Shown piece after piece: positions 1 to 6,183 of a stretch of 12,471 bases of DNA. A model generated the notes under the pieces. The model worked only from the letters and a program-made list of their open reading frames with translations, was not told where the DNA came from and made no database searches. Source of the stretch: Rubrobacter sp. GTDB lineage: Bacteria > Actinomycetota > Rubrobacteria > Rubrobacterales > Rubrobacteraceae. Where the stretch lies: NCBI GenBank assembly GCA_016781775.1, contig JADDPR010000099.1, positions 1-12,471 of the forward strand. The letters run 5' to 3'. Position 1 is the first letter of the stretch. Each line of letters starts with the position of its first letter. Both the position numbers and the translations under genes were made by a program.

Positions 1-66
1 TGAGCTACTTCCGCACTCTCGCGCCCCGCTCTCGCCGAACGCAGTCGTAATTTAGCACTTCTCCCA

Positions 67-82
67 GGCGCTTACAAGCGCC
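67..82 (-). terminator. short hairpin downstream of the GtrA gene
   Basis: A perfect 7-bp inverted repeat (GGCGCTT / AAGCGCC) separated by AC lies 14 nt past the stop of the leftward GtrA-family gene. It could form a 6-bp stem with a 4-nt loop in the leftward transcript. No T-run follows it, so it is at best a weak end signal for the four-gene leftward operon. The rest of the first 95 bases holds no open frame that I can support. Confidence 0.25.
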
Positions 83-95
83 CCCGCAGCACCCG

Positions 96-542
96 TTAAC
101 CCCCGCGCGGGAAAACGATATAGCGCTGCACGAAGTAGCTAAGCGTCGAGGTAACGGCGGTCGAGATCACCTTCGCCGCGTTCCCCGCGACGATCGGAGA
201 GAGTCCCGTACTGTTCAGCGCGTAATGTATGAGGATCCAGAAGAGCGCGCTGCTCACCCCCACGCCCACGAGCGCCTGGAGCGCGAAGAGCCCGCCCTGC
301 TTGAGACCCGGATGAGCTTGGCCCCTGAAGGTCCACAGGGAGTTCAGAATGTACGAGTTGACGTTGGCGAGCACGAGGGCGACGAGGTTGTAGAGCACGA
401 ACTGCCACGGCTCCTCCGTCGGGTAGGCCCAGAGCAGCATGTTGAGCACCGCGAGGTCCACGGCGGCGTTGATCAGCCCGACGGCCGAGAATTTCGAGAA
501 CCGCCGGGCGAACCTGGCCGCACGGTGCTGTTTTTTCTTCAC
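96..542 (-). CDS. GtrA-family small membrane protein
   Basis: This 148-aa protein has the GtrA/DPMS-like layout: a short basic N-terminus (KKKQHRAARFARR) followed by four hydrophobic segments, at about residues 18-40, 48-72, 84-108 and 118-140. The typical motifs are FxxVGxxN near the start, an asparagine-rich second helix (ANVNSYILNSLWTF) and a final FxxQRYIVF. GtrA proteins are membrane partners of glycosyltransferases and are thought to help move lipid-linked sugars across the membrane. I chose the GTG at 542 because it overlaps the TGA stop of the upstream glycosyltransferase (GTGA, 4 nt), a classic translational-coupling arrangement. The frame is open further upstream to 596, but that part lies inside the glycosyltransferase gene. 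Its place directly after a SqdX-like enzyme suggests a role with glycolipids, but its substrate cannot be read from the sequence. Confidence 0.85.
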   Translation of the reverse strand: MKKKQHRAARFARRFSKFSAVGLINAAVDLAVLNMLLWAYPTEEPWQFVLYNLVALVLANVNSYILNSLWTFRGQAHPGLKQGGLFALQALVGVGVSSALFWILIHYALNSTGLSPIVAGNAAKVISTAVTSTLSYFVQRYIVFPRGG

Positions 543-1657
543 CCTGCCATAGCTTCGCGGTAGTAGCCGCGCAGAGCGGCGGTGGAAGCCTCCCACGTGC
601 GCCCCTCGGCGGCCGTACGGGCTCCGGCGCTCAGGCGCAGGCGCAGGTCCTCGTCGGCGAGGACGCGCCGGACGGCGGAGACGAAGCTCTCTTCGGAGCC
701 GGGCTCGTACAGGAAGCCGCTCTCGCCCTCGGAGACGACCTCGTGAGCAGCCCCGCTGCGCGCGGCGATCACCGGCAGGCCGGAGGCGAGAGCCTCGATC
801 ATGGCGAGCCCTAACGTCTCGGTGGTCGAAGGGAAGACGAAGGCATCCGCCGAGGCGTAGGCCTCCGCGAGCTCCTCCCCCTGCAACATCCCCGCAAAGA
901 CCGTGGGCGTCCCCCGAAACGCGCGCTCGAGCTCCCCCCGGGCGGGCCCGTCGCCCACGATGGCGAGCCTCGTTTCGGGCACGTCCCAGAGCGCCTTCTT
1001 GAGTAACGTAATGTTCTTCTCGTGCCCCAAACGCCCGACGTAGAGCAGGAGCCGCTCGCCAGGGTTTCCATCAGAGAGACGCACGCGAGCGTCTTTCGAG
1101 AACTTGTCAGGGTGGAAACGCCGGGCGTCGACACCCTGAGGCCAGAACCGCACACCCCGTATCCCCTCACTCATAAGGTAGTCCTGAGTCGCCTTCGAAG
1201 TACAGAGGTTGATCCGGGCCCGATTGTGCAGCGCGCGGACCCATCGTACACCTAGCCCGCCCAAGAACCCGAGCCCGTAGAACCTGGCGTAGACCGTTAC
1301 GTTCGTATGGTACGAGGCTACGAGCGTTAGCCCCATGGTTCGGGCGTAGAACACCCCCGCCGCACCCAGGACAAACGGGTTGACGATGTGTACCAGGTCG
1401 GGGCGGAAGCGGCTCAGGACGCGGCCGACGCTCGGGTTCGGTGGGGCCAGCTTGATCTGTGGGTACGGCGGGAATGGTACCGCGGGGACCCGATGTATGG
1501 GAGCCCCCGCGTAGGACGACGGCCCCTCCCCGTACTTGGGGGCGACGATCAGGAACTCGTCGCCAAAGGTGCTCAACTCGTCCAGGGTGTGGCGCAGGCG
1601 CGTTACAACGCCGTCTGTCGCCGGAAGAAAGGACTCTGTTACAAACGCGATCCGCAA
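539..1657 (-). CDS. sqdX: GT4 glycosyltransferase, SqdX/SQD2-like sulfoquinovosyltransferase
   Basis: This 372-aa GT-B fold enzyme probably moves sulfoquinovose from UDP-sulfoquinovose to diacylglycerol, the last step of SQDG sulfolipid synthesis at the membrane. The N-terminal acceptor domain starts RIAFVTESFLPATDGV and carries SYHTNVTVYARFY (115-127). The C-terminal nucleotide-sugar domain starts near LLYVGRLGHEKN (204-215), followed by VGDGP (234-238) and the GT4 E-x7-E motif at E280/E288 (TETLGLAMIEALASGLPV). VFAGMLQGEELAEAYAS (253-269) and FHPDKF...RVRLSDGNP closely resemble plant SQD2 as I remember it. The start is a TTG at 1657, 19 nt after sqdB; no in-frame ATG or GTG fits better. It overlaps the following GtrA gene by 4 nt. 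Related GT4 mannosyltransferases look similar, so the substrate call rests on these motifs together with the adjacent sqdB. Confidence 0.85.
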   Translation of the reverse strand: MRIAFVTESFLPATDGVVTRLRHTLDELSTFGDEFLIVAPKYGEGPSSYAGAPIHRVPAVPFPPYPQIKLAPPNPSVGRVLSRFRPDLVHIVNPFVLGAAGVFYARTMGLTLVASYHTNVTVYARFYGLGFLGGLGVRWVRALHNRARINLCTSKATQDYLMSEGIRGVRFWPQGVDARRFHPDKFSKDARVRLSDGNPGERLLLYVGRLGHEKNITLLKKALWDVPETRLAIVGDGPARGELERAFRGTPTVFAGMLQGEELAEAYASADAFVFPSTTETLGLAMIEALASGLPVIAARSGAAHEVVSEGESGFLYEPGSEESFVSAVRRVLADEDLRLRLSAGARTAAEGRTWEASTAALRGYYREAMAG

Positions 1658-1676
1658 ACCATCCGCCCGGTCAAAC

Positions 1677-2840
1677 CTACTTGTAGTGAGGCCGGCGCCA
1701 GTTTACCTGCGGCGCGAACGTCTCCGGGTGAATGCGGTCGCGGTTCTCCATCGCCATGAGAAGCAGCTTCTCGACCGTCTCCTCGTTCAGGAGATGAGGC
1801 TTCAGGCCGAGGTCTATGAGGCGCGTGTTCGCAGCCTTGTAGTAGTGCTCCTCCTTCTCCACCCGCGGGTTCTCCAGATGCGCGATGTTGGGCTCCAAAT
1901 CGAGCGTCCGGGCGACCTTCGCGACGAGCTCTCCGAGCTGCTGCACCGACCACTGCTCGGTGAACTGGTTGAAGACCCGAAACTCGCCCCTCTCCGCCGG
2001 GTTGTTCGCCGCGAGCTCGATGCACCGGACCGTATCGCGGATGTCGATGAAGCCGCGCGTCTGGCCGCCTCCACCGTAGACCGTAATGTCGTTGCCGCTC
2101 GCCGCCTGGGCGCAGAAGCGATTCAACGCGGTGCCGAAGATGCCGTCGTAGTCGTAGCGGTTGACGAGCACCGGGTCGGAGGCCGTCTCCTCGGTCTCGA
2201 CGTTGTACACGACGCCCTGGTTGAGGTCGGTGGCGCGGAGGCCCCAGATTTTGCAGGCGAAGTGGATGTTGTGCGAGTCGTGGACCTTGGAGAGGTGGTA
2301 GAAGGAGCCGGGCTGCTTCGGGTACGGGAGGGTATCCGTCCGGCCGTTGTGCTCGATCGTTATGTAGCCCTCTTCGATGTCGATGTTGGGGGTGCCGTAC
2401 TCGCCCATCGTGCCCAGCTTGATGAGGTGGCAGTCCGGGACGATCTCGCCGATGGCGTACACGATGTTCAGGTTGCCCACGACGTTGTTCACCTGGGTGA
2501 AGACGGCGTGGGAGCGGTCGATCATCGAGTACGGCGCGGACCTCTGCTCGGCGAAATGGACGAAGGCGTCCGGCCGGAAGCGGTCCACGATCTCGTAGAC
2601 GTATCGCTCGTCCGTCAGGTCGCCGGAGGCGAAGCCGATCTCGCGCCCGCTGGTCTCCTCCCAGCGGGCGACGCGAGTCGGCAGGTCCGAGATCTCCGTC
2701 AGCGGGTTGGTACCGAGCTCCTCGTCCCAACCCCTGCGGCTGTAATTGTCAGCTACAAAAACTTCGTGACCCTGCGCCGACAGGTAAAGAGCCGTCGGCC
2801 AACCGCAGAATCCATCACCACCAGCTACGAGGACGCGCAC
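1677..2840 (-). CDS. sqdB: UDP-sulfoquinovose synthase (SQD1/SqdB)
   Basis: This 387-aa extended short-chain dehydrogenase makes UDP-sulfoquinovose from UDP-glucose and sulfite with bound NAD+, the committed step of SQDG sulfolipid synthesis. The Rossmann motif GGDGFCG is at 7-13. Family signatures follow: FAEQRSAPYSMIDRS (96-110), KLGTMGEYGTPNIDIEEG (141-158), LPYPKQPGSFYHLSKVHDSH (171-190), DLNQGVVY (205-212), GGQTRGFIDIRDTV (258-271) and RVFNQFTEQ (288-296). T144, Y181 and K185 match the catalytic Thr/Tyr/Lys of Arabidopsis SQD1, and the length fits mature SQD1. The GTG start at 2840 has GGGAGG a few bases upstream. It lies 46 nt after isocitrate dehydrogenase and 19 nt before the SqdX-like gene. 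The match to plant SQD1 is near-continuous, so the function call is strong; only whether SQDG really accumulates is inference. Confidence 0.95.
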   Translation of the reverse strand: MRVLVAGGDGFCGWPTALYLSAQGHEVFVADNYSRRGWDEELGTNPLTEISDLPTRVARWEETSGREIGFASGDLTDERYVYEIVDRFRPDAFVHFAEQRSAPYSMIDRSHAVFTQVNNVVGNLNIVYAIGEIVPDCHLIKLGTMGEYGTPNIDIEEGYITIEHNGRTDTLPYPKQPGSFYHLSKVHDSHNIHFACKIWGLRATDLNQGVVYNVETEETASDPVLVNRYDYDGIFGTALNRFCAQAASGNDITVYGGGGQTRGFIDIRDTVRCIELAANNPAERGEFRVFNQFTEQWSVQQLGELVAKVARTLDLEPNIAHLENPRVEKEEHYYKAANTRLIDLGLKPHLLNEETVEKLLLMAMENRDRIHPETFAPQVNWRRPHYK

Positions 2841-2886
2841 CGACCCTCCCGTATGAAGCGTACAAGGACCGGGCTAGTTTACCCTC

Positions 2887-3894
2887 CTAAGGGAGGTTTG
2901 AGACGATCGCCTGTGTGAATTCTTTTGTACCGGCCGTACCGCCGAGGTCCTTGGTCCTCGTCTCGGGACTTCTGAGCGCCGCCTCGATGCCGGCCTGCAT
3001 CCTGCTGGCGTCCTCCTCGTGCCCCATGTAGTCCAGCATGTTCTTGGCGGAGAGGAGCGTCGCGAGCGGGTTCGCCCGATTCTGTCCGGCGTATTTCGGG
3101 GCCGAGCCGTGGACCGGCTCGAAGAGGGCGAGATCGTCCCCGATGTTGGCTCCCGGTGCCACGCCGAGGCCACCCGTTAGGCCCGCGCAGAGGTCCGAGA
3201 GGATGTCGCCGTAGAGGTTCGGGCAGACCATCACGTCGTAGAGCTCCGGCTTCATCACGAGCTGCATGCTCATGTTGTCCACGATGCGGTCGTCGATCTC
3301 CTCGAAGTCGTTCTCGTAGTCCTTGGCGACTTCGTAGAAGACGTCGACGAAGAGTCCGTCGGTAAACTTCATGATGTTCGCCTTGTGGACGACCGTCACG
3401 TGCTTGCGGCCGAGCTCCTTCGCCTGCTCGAAGGCCAGACGGCAGATGCGCTCCGTCCCTTCGCGCGTGATGATCTTGATGGACTCCGCCGCGTGCTTGC
3501 CGACCCGGTGCTCGACGCCGGCATACAAATCCTCCGTGTTCTCCCGGAAGATGATGAGGTCGATGTCGTTGTACCTGAGATCGAGGCCCGGAAGGCTCAA
3601 ATTCGGCCTAACATTCGCGTAGAGGTCTAGCTCCTTGCGAAGCGCGACGTTCACGGAGCGGAAACCCGTGCCGACTGGGGTCGTCAGGGGCCCCTTGAGA
3701 GCTACCTTGTTCCGACGAACGGATTCAAGAACATCCTCGGGTAGCGGGGTGCCCTTCTCCTCCATTACCTTCTCGCCGGCCTCGGCTACCTCCCACTCGA
3801 TGTCGGTGCCGAGAGCTTTGATGACCTCTTTGACGGAGTTCGTTACGTCGGTACCGATCCCGTCGCCCGGAATAAGAGTGACCGTCTTCGTCAC
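2887..3894 (-). CDS. isocitrate/isopropylmalate dehydrogenase family, probable isocitrate dehydrogenase
   Basis: This 335-aa beta-decarboxylating dehydrogenase is best read as isocitrate dehydrogenase of the short type (isocitrate + NAD(P)+ to 2-oxoglutarate + CO2, TCA cycle, cytosol). Substrate residues are visible: S80, N82 and R86 (FRSVNVALR), R96, R118 and Y124 (FRENTEDLYAG), K171, D206, and metal aspartates D230/D234 (NLYGDILSD). RENTEDLYAG is the isocitrate form of the motif. The cofactor loop reads HGSAPKYAGQNRANP (262-276). Lys-Tyr at 267-268 are the residues used by NADP-type E. coli Icd, whereas many NAD-type relatives have Asp-Ile; the cofactor is therefore open. The GTG start at 3894 follows a strong AAGGGGG site with 7-nt spacing; the frame runs about 25 codons further upstream without family-like sequence. 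It is the first gene of the probable operon with the sulfolipid genes. Homoisocitrate or isopropylmalate activity is less likely. Confidence 0.88.
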   Translation of the reverse strand: MTKTVTLIPGDGIGTDVTNSVKEVIKALGTDIEWEVAEAGEKVMEEKGTPLPEDVLESVRRNKVALKGPLTTPVGTGFRSVNVALRKELDLYANVRPNLSLPGLDLRYNDIDLIIFRENTEDLYAGVEHRVGKHAAESIKIITREGTERICRLAFEQAKELGRKHVTVVHKANIMKFTDGLFVDVFYEVAKDYENDFEEIDDRIVDNMSMQLVMKPELYDVMVCPNLYGDILSDLCAGLTGGLGVAPGANIGDDLALFEPVHGSAPKYAGQNRANPLATLLSAKNMLDYMGHEEDASRMQAGIEAALRSPETRTKDLGGTAGTKEFTQAIVSNLP

Positions 3895-3924
3895 GCGAAT
3901 ACCCCCTTGTCTTGGAATACGGGC

Positions 3925-3953
3925 AGTATAGCGGCCCGTCTCCGAGACAGCTA
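3925..3953 (-). promoter_or_regulatory. candidate promoter of the idh-sqdB-sqdX-gtrA operon with an internal palindrome
   Basis: On the minus strand TATACT (3925-3930) is a good -10 box, 30 nt before the GTG start of isocitrate dehydrogenase. A weak -35 (TAGCTG, 3948-3953) sits 17 nt further upstream. The spacer contains an 11-bp palindrome GTCTC-C-GAGAC (3938-3948), well placed for a repressor. No comparable -10/-35 pair is evident in the short gaps between the four genes, which supports one transcript. Confidence 0.4.
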
Positions 3954-4012
3954 ATGCACACCCGTCCATATTCCGTAAAGCAGGACATTAGGGAGATGGC
4001 GGCGGAGGGATA

Positions 4013-4042
4013 CTGAAGGATCGGTCAACCGATACAGTTCAG
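4013..4042. repeat. interrupted inverted repeat between the YIP1 and isocitrate dehydrogenase genes
   Basis: The core ATCGGT-CA-ACCGAT (4020-4033) is a perfect 14-bp dyad, and flanking CTGAA (4013-4017) and TTCAG (4038-4042) extend it with unpaired bases between. It lies about 65 nt past the YIP1 stop on the minus strand, so it could end or stabilise that transcript. It could instead be a protein-binding site upstream of the isocitrate dehydrogenase promoter. No T-run follows. The rest of the 3895-4106 gap holds only the candidate promoter and no credible gene. Confidence 0.35.
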
Positions 4043-4106
4043 GCGTCGCGTGGGCGTGTCAGCTGCGGAGGGGTGGAACGGTGCCCTTCGACCGACCTAC
4101 TCCCGT

Positions 4107-4838
4107 CTAGGCCGAGCCTGCGAAGGCGCCTATCAGGACCCCCAGAAGGCCGAGCAGGAGGCTAAGAACGATGGCTACGGCCAAGGGAGTCAGCACCACG
4201 ATCGCGGCTCGACCAGTCGTGATCCGGTGCATCTCACGTAAGCCTATAACGAACAGGATTACAACGTAGACCGAAATTGCCAGCCCGACGAGTACGTTGA
4301 GTATGGGTATCAGGAAAAGGAAAGCCAGCACTACCGGGAAGGAAGCGTAACAAAGGACCCTCAAGGTTGCCTCGAAACCGGCGTTGTTGTGGCGGACCAG
4401 TAGGTAGAGGATGAGGTGGTAAATGGCCGCGTTCACAAACGCGGAGACAACGGTACCTACAGGGAAAGCGACAAACAAGACAAGCGAAGAGATCAGTGCC
4501 GTAATGACCACAGTAACATCCGCAGCAAGCAATGAGAGCAGAACAAAGAGGACGCCGACTGGTATTGCTGCCAGAACAGAGCAGATTGCAGCGAAGGCTA
4601 ATGGATTTAGGAAGCTACCGCGCGGGGGTAAGGCGCGGAAGAAGCCGGTTGGATCGGAGATCAAGCCTCTGATCGTTTGGAGGAAGCTACCCAATGGATT
4701 CGAGAGGTCGAACTCGCTCCCCGTACCACCTGCCGGGTCCGAGGAAGGCCTCTGCGCCCCTTCCCCACCGAACAACGACCTGGAAGGGTCGTTGGAGGAA
4801 CCTCTCGAGCTTCCGGAGTTGCCCGTATTGAAGTCCAT
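4107..4838 (-). CDS. YIP1-family integral membrane protein
   Basis: This 243-aa protein has a polar, Ser/Gly/Pro-rich, probably disordered N-terminus (1-45). The characteristic Yip1 entry follows: a short amphipathic stretch (FLQTIRGLISDPTGFFRALP, 52-71) leading to NPLAFAAI and about five hydrophobic segments near 77-104, 108-125, 130-148, 162-198 (two helices) and 210-238. In bacteria this domain is common, but its function is not established. I chose the ATG at 4838 because AAGGGGG lies just upstream; an open extension to 4871 lacks such a site and would overlap the candidate -10 box. Base composition is unusual: I counted 53% GC at 4441-4500 and 50% at 4501-4560, against 65-68% in two samples of mdh. 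This points to relaxed codon selection or a different origin. It is a single-gene unit, divergent from the next gene. Confidence 0.85.
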   Translation of the reverse strand: MDFNTGNSGSSRGSSNDPSRSLFGGEGAQRPSSDPAGGTGSEFDLSNPLGSFLQTIRGLISDPTGFFRALPPRGSFLNPLAFAAICSVLAAIPVGVLFVLLSLLAADVTVVITALISSLVLFVAFPVGTVVSAFVNAAIYHLILYLLVRHNNAGFEATLRVLCYASFPVVLAFLFLIPILNVLVGLAISVYVVILFVIGLREMHRITTGRAAIVVLTPLAVAIVLSLLLGLLGVLIGAFAGSA

Positions 4839-4870
4839 CCTTTCCCCCTTTTTGGTGTAGGTTCTACCCA

Positions 4871-4899
4871 AATCTAATCGTGCTGGGGGACAAAAACAA
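4871..4899 (-). promoter_or_regulatory. candidate promoter of the YIP1 gene
   Basis: On the minus strand TTGTTT (4894-4899) and TAGATT (4871-4876) are spaced by exactly 17 nt and lie about 33 nt upstream of the YIP1 ATG. The -10 matches four of six consensus bases and the -35 three of six. The site is in the AT-richer part of the divergent intergenic region. Confidence 0.4.
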
Positions 4900-4911
4900 T
4901 ACCGGTCTCGA

Positions 4912-4926
4912 CCGGCGCAACGCCGG
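4912..4926. repeat. GC-rich inverted repeat in a divergent promoter region
   Basis: CCGGCG-CAA-CGCCGG is a perfect 6-bp inverted repeat with a 3-nt spacer, preceded by a related ACCGGT at 4901-4906. It lies between the candidate -35 of the leftward YIP1 gene and the candidate -10 of the rightward coiled-coil gene, so a protein bound there could affect both. It could also be an incidental GC-rich palindrome. Confidence 0.35.
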
Positions 4927-4938
4927 CGCGTGTTACTG

Positions 4939-4944
4939 TAGAAT
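4939..4944 (+). promoter_or_regulatory. candidate -10 box of the coiled-coil protein gene
   Basis: TAGAAT matches five of six consensus -10 bases and lies 37 nt before the GTG start at 4982. I see no convincing -35 box at 16-18 nt upstream, where the sequence is the GC-rich inverted repeat instead. That pattern would fit an activator-dependent or alternative-sigma promoter, or a chance match. Confidence 0.3.
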
Positions 4945-4981
4945 CACGTTAAAGGGTTGGAGAAACGGGGAAGGTTTCATT

Positions 4982-6055
4982 GTGTCTTCCACCATAGAAA
5001 CGCTGGAGCGGGAGCTGGGGGAGGCTCAACGCGAGCGGGAGCAGCAACAGAAGGCGGTCATTCGGGCGGAGAATGCTCATGAGGCCGTCTGCGCCGCCCG
5101 CGACGACGCCTGGGCAGCCGCAGACGACTTCGCTCAAGACGATGAGGTAGAGCGTCTCTCTGCGCTCGTTTACCAGCGCAGACGCGAGCTTTACGAGGCG
5201 ATAGATCGGCTCAAGGCCGCCGAGGGCAAGGAGCGCAGGATCAAGAGCCGGCTGATGTACGTGTTGCCGGCGGAGCGACGTCGCTACCTCTCCGGGACGG
5301 TGGACGAAGAGTTCGAGAAGCTGCTCCAGTCCGTGCGGCACGCGTACCTGCGCGACCTACCCGGGGCGGAGGTCACGGTAGTAACCGAGAAGCCAGGGGA
5401 GCTGGACCTTCGGGGCGACGCGACGTGGAGGGCGCTGGAGAGGCTGTACTCGGGGACGGTGCGGCGGTGGGTCGAGATCCGGACGGGCGCCGCGCCGGGG
5501 TACGTCGAGAAGGCGTGCGCCATGGCGCATCAGGTGGCCTACTACGCAGGGGGACACCTCCCCCGCGTGTTCGTTGGCGGTGAAGAGATTCGCGTAAGCG
5601 GGGCGGGCGACCGATACGCGAATAGGGGACGGCCGCTCGCGGGCTTCGACGGAGAGAAAGGTCGGCTCGCTCTCGCTCGGATTACGGCCCGCCGGTATCT
5701 GGACGAGACGTCCGTGGCCCGACTCGGCAAGCGTGCCCCCGCGCTCGTGCAGATCTCGGAGATAGCTCGCCTCTACCAGACCATGAACCTTACGGGCGAC
5801 GAGATCCGCTGGCGGCTCGAGCAGCTTATCTCGCTGAGACTCGACGTGCTGGAAGCGGTTTATACCCTCACCGGCGAGAAGCGGCGCTTCTCCTTCTACG
5901 AGATCGCCCGCGCGGCTCGCCTCCTCGACGGCCACTTCCCCGACGCCGGCGTCGCGGCCGAAGCCCTCTCCCGCGCCGTCAACCGCGCGGTCGAGACCGG
6001 CGTCCCTCTGGTAGACGTCGCGTACCTGAGTGTTACATCCGGTGAGGGTTTTTAG
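4982..6055 (+). CDS. hypothetical protein with N-terminal coiled coil
   Basis: I do not recognise this 357-aa protein. Residues 1-92 are highly charged and heptad-like (ETLERELGEAQREREQQQK, later EVERLSALVYQRRRELYEAI), which predicts a coiled coil or helical hairpin. A middle domain (about 95-250) is mixed alpha/beta and contains RWVEIRTGAAPGYVEKA. The C-terminal part (255-357) is helical (GDEIRWRLEQLISLRLDVLEA, FYEIARAARLLDGHFPD). There is no signal peptide or membrane segment, so it is probably cytosolic. The GTG at 4982 follows GGGGAAGG with suitable spacing; the frame is open back to 4880, but the extra residues cross the intergenic repeats and look non-coding. It stands alone, divergent from YIP1 and convergent with the next gene. 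The coding call is strong because codon-position bias is clear over the whole length; the role is unknown. Confidence 0.8.
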   Translation: MSSTIETLERELGEAQREREQQQKAVIRAENAHEAVCAARDDAWAAADDFAQDDEVERLSALVYQRRRELYEAIDRLKAAEGKERRIKSRLMYVLPAERRRYLSGTVDEEFEKLLQSVRHAYLRDLPGAEVTVVTEKPGELDLRGDATWRALERLYSGTVRRWVEIRTGAAPGYVEKACAMAHQVAYYAGGHLPRVFVGGEEIRVSGAGDRYANRGRPLAGFDGEKGRLALARITARRYLDETSVARLGKRAPALVQISEIARLYQTMNLTGDEIRWRLEQLISLRLDVLEAVYTLTGEKRRFSFYEIARAARLLDGHFPDAGVAAEALSRAVNRAVETGVPLVDVAYLSVTSGEGF

Positions 6056-6131
6056 AGCTTGTCAGCGCGCCGCTCCGGCGGCTCTCAGCCATCGGCTCGT
6101 TACGGGTTGATTCTTCGTGTTGGGTAAGAGC

Positions 6132-6169
6132 GGGTGCCTCACCCAGGGTCGGGAAGCTCTTAAAGAGCT
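6132..6169. terminator. paired hairpins between convergent genes
   Basis: The 128-nt gap between the coiled-coil protein gene and the convergent 66-aa gene holds two short stem-loops: GGGTG-CCT-CACCC (6132-6144) and the perfect AGCTCTT-A-AAGAGCT (6155-6169). Their position between two facing stops suits a bidirectional terminator. Neither is followed by a good T-run on either strand, so the call is tentative. I see no gene in the gap. Confidence 0.4.
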
Positions 6170-6183
6170 AATCTGCTAGCCAG

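Noticed and set aside
1299..1316. A sequence resembling the 8720 palindrome (CGTTCGTATGGTACGAG).
   Set aside because: It is inside sqdX coding sequence, imperfect and unlikely to be an operator.
2883..2896. CCTCC/GGAGG inverted repeat at the stop of isocitrate dehydrogenase as a terminator.
   Set aside because: The stem is only 5 bp and no T-run follows. The downstream sqdB gene is close and has no clear promoter, so an internal terminator is unlikely.
1536..2918. A long rightward open frame (about 460 codons) across the sqdB gene.
   Set aside because: It is antisense to sqdB, whose SQD1 signatures are unmistakable. The frame is Arg/Val/Asp-rich without domains, a usual shadow in GC-rich DNA.
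6056..6183. A tRNA or structured RNA gene suggested by several short stems.
   Set aside because: The stems do not form a cloverleaf and no TTCGA-type T-loop is present; convergent-gene terminator hairpins explain them better.
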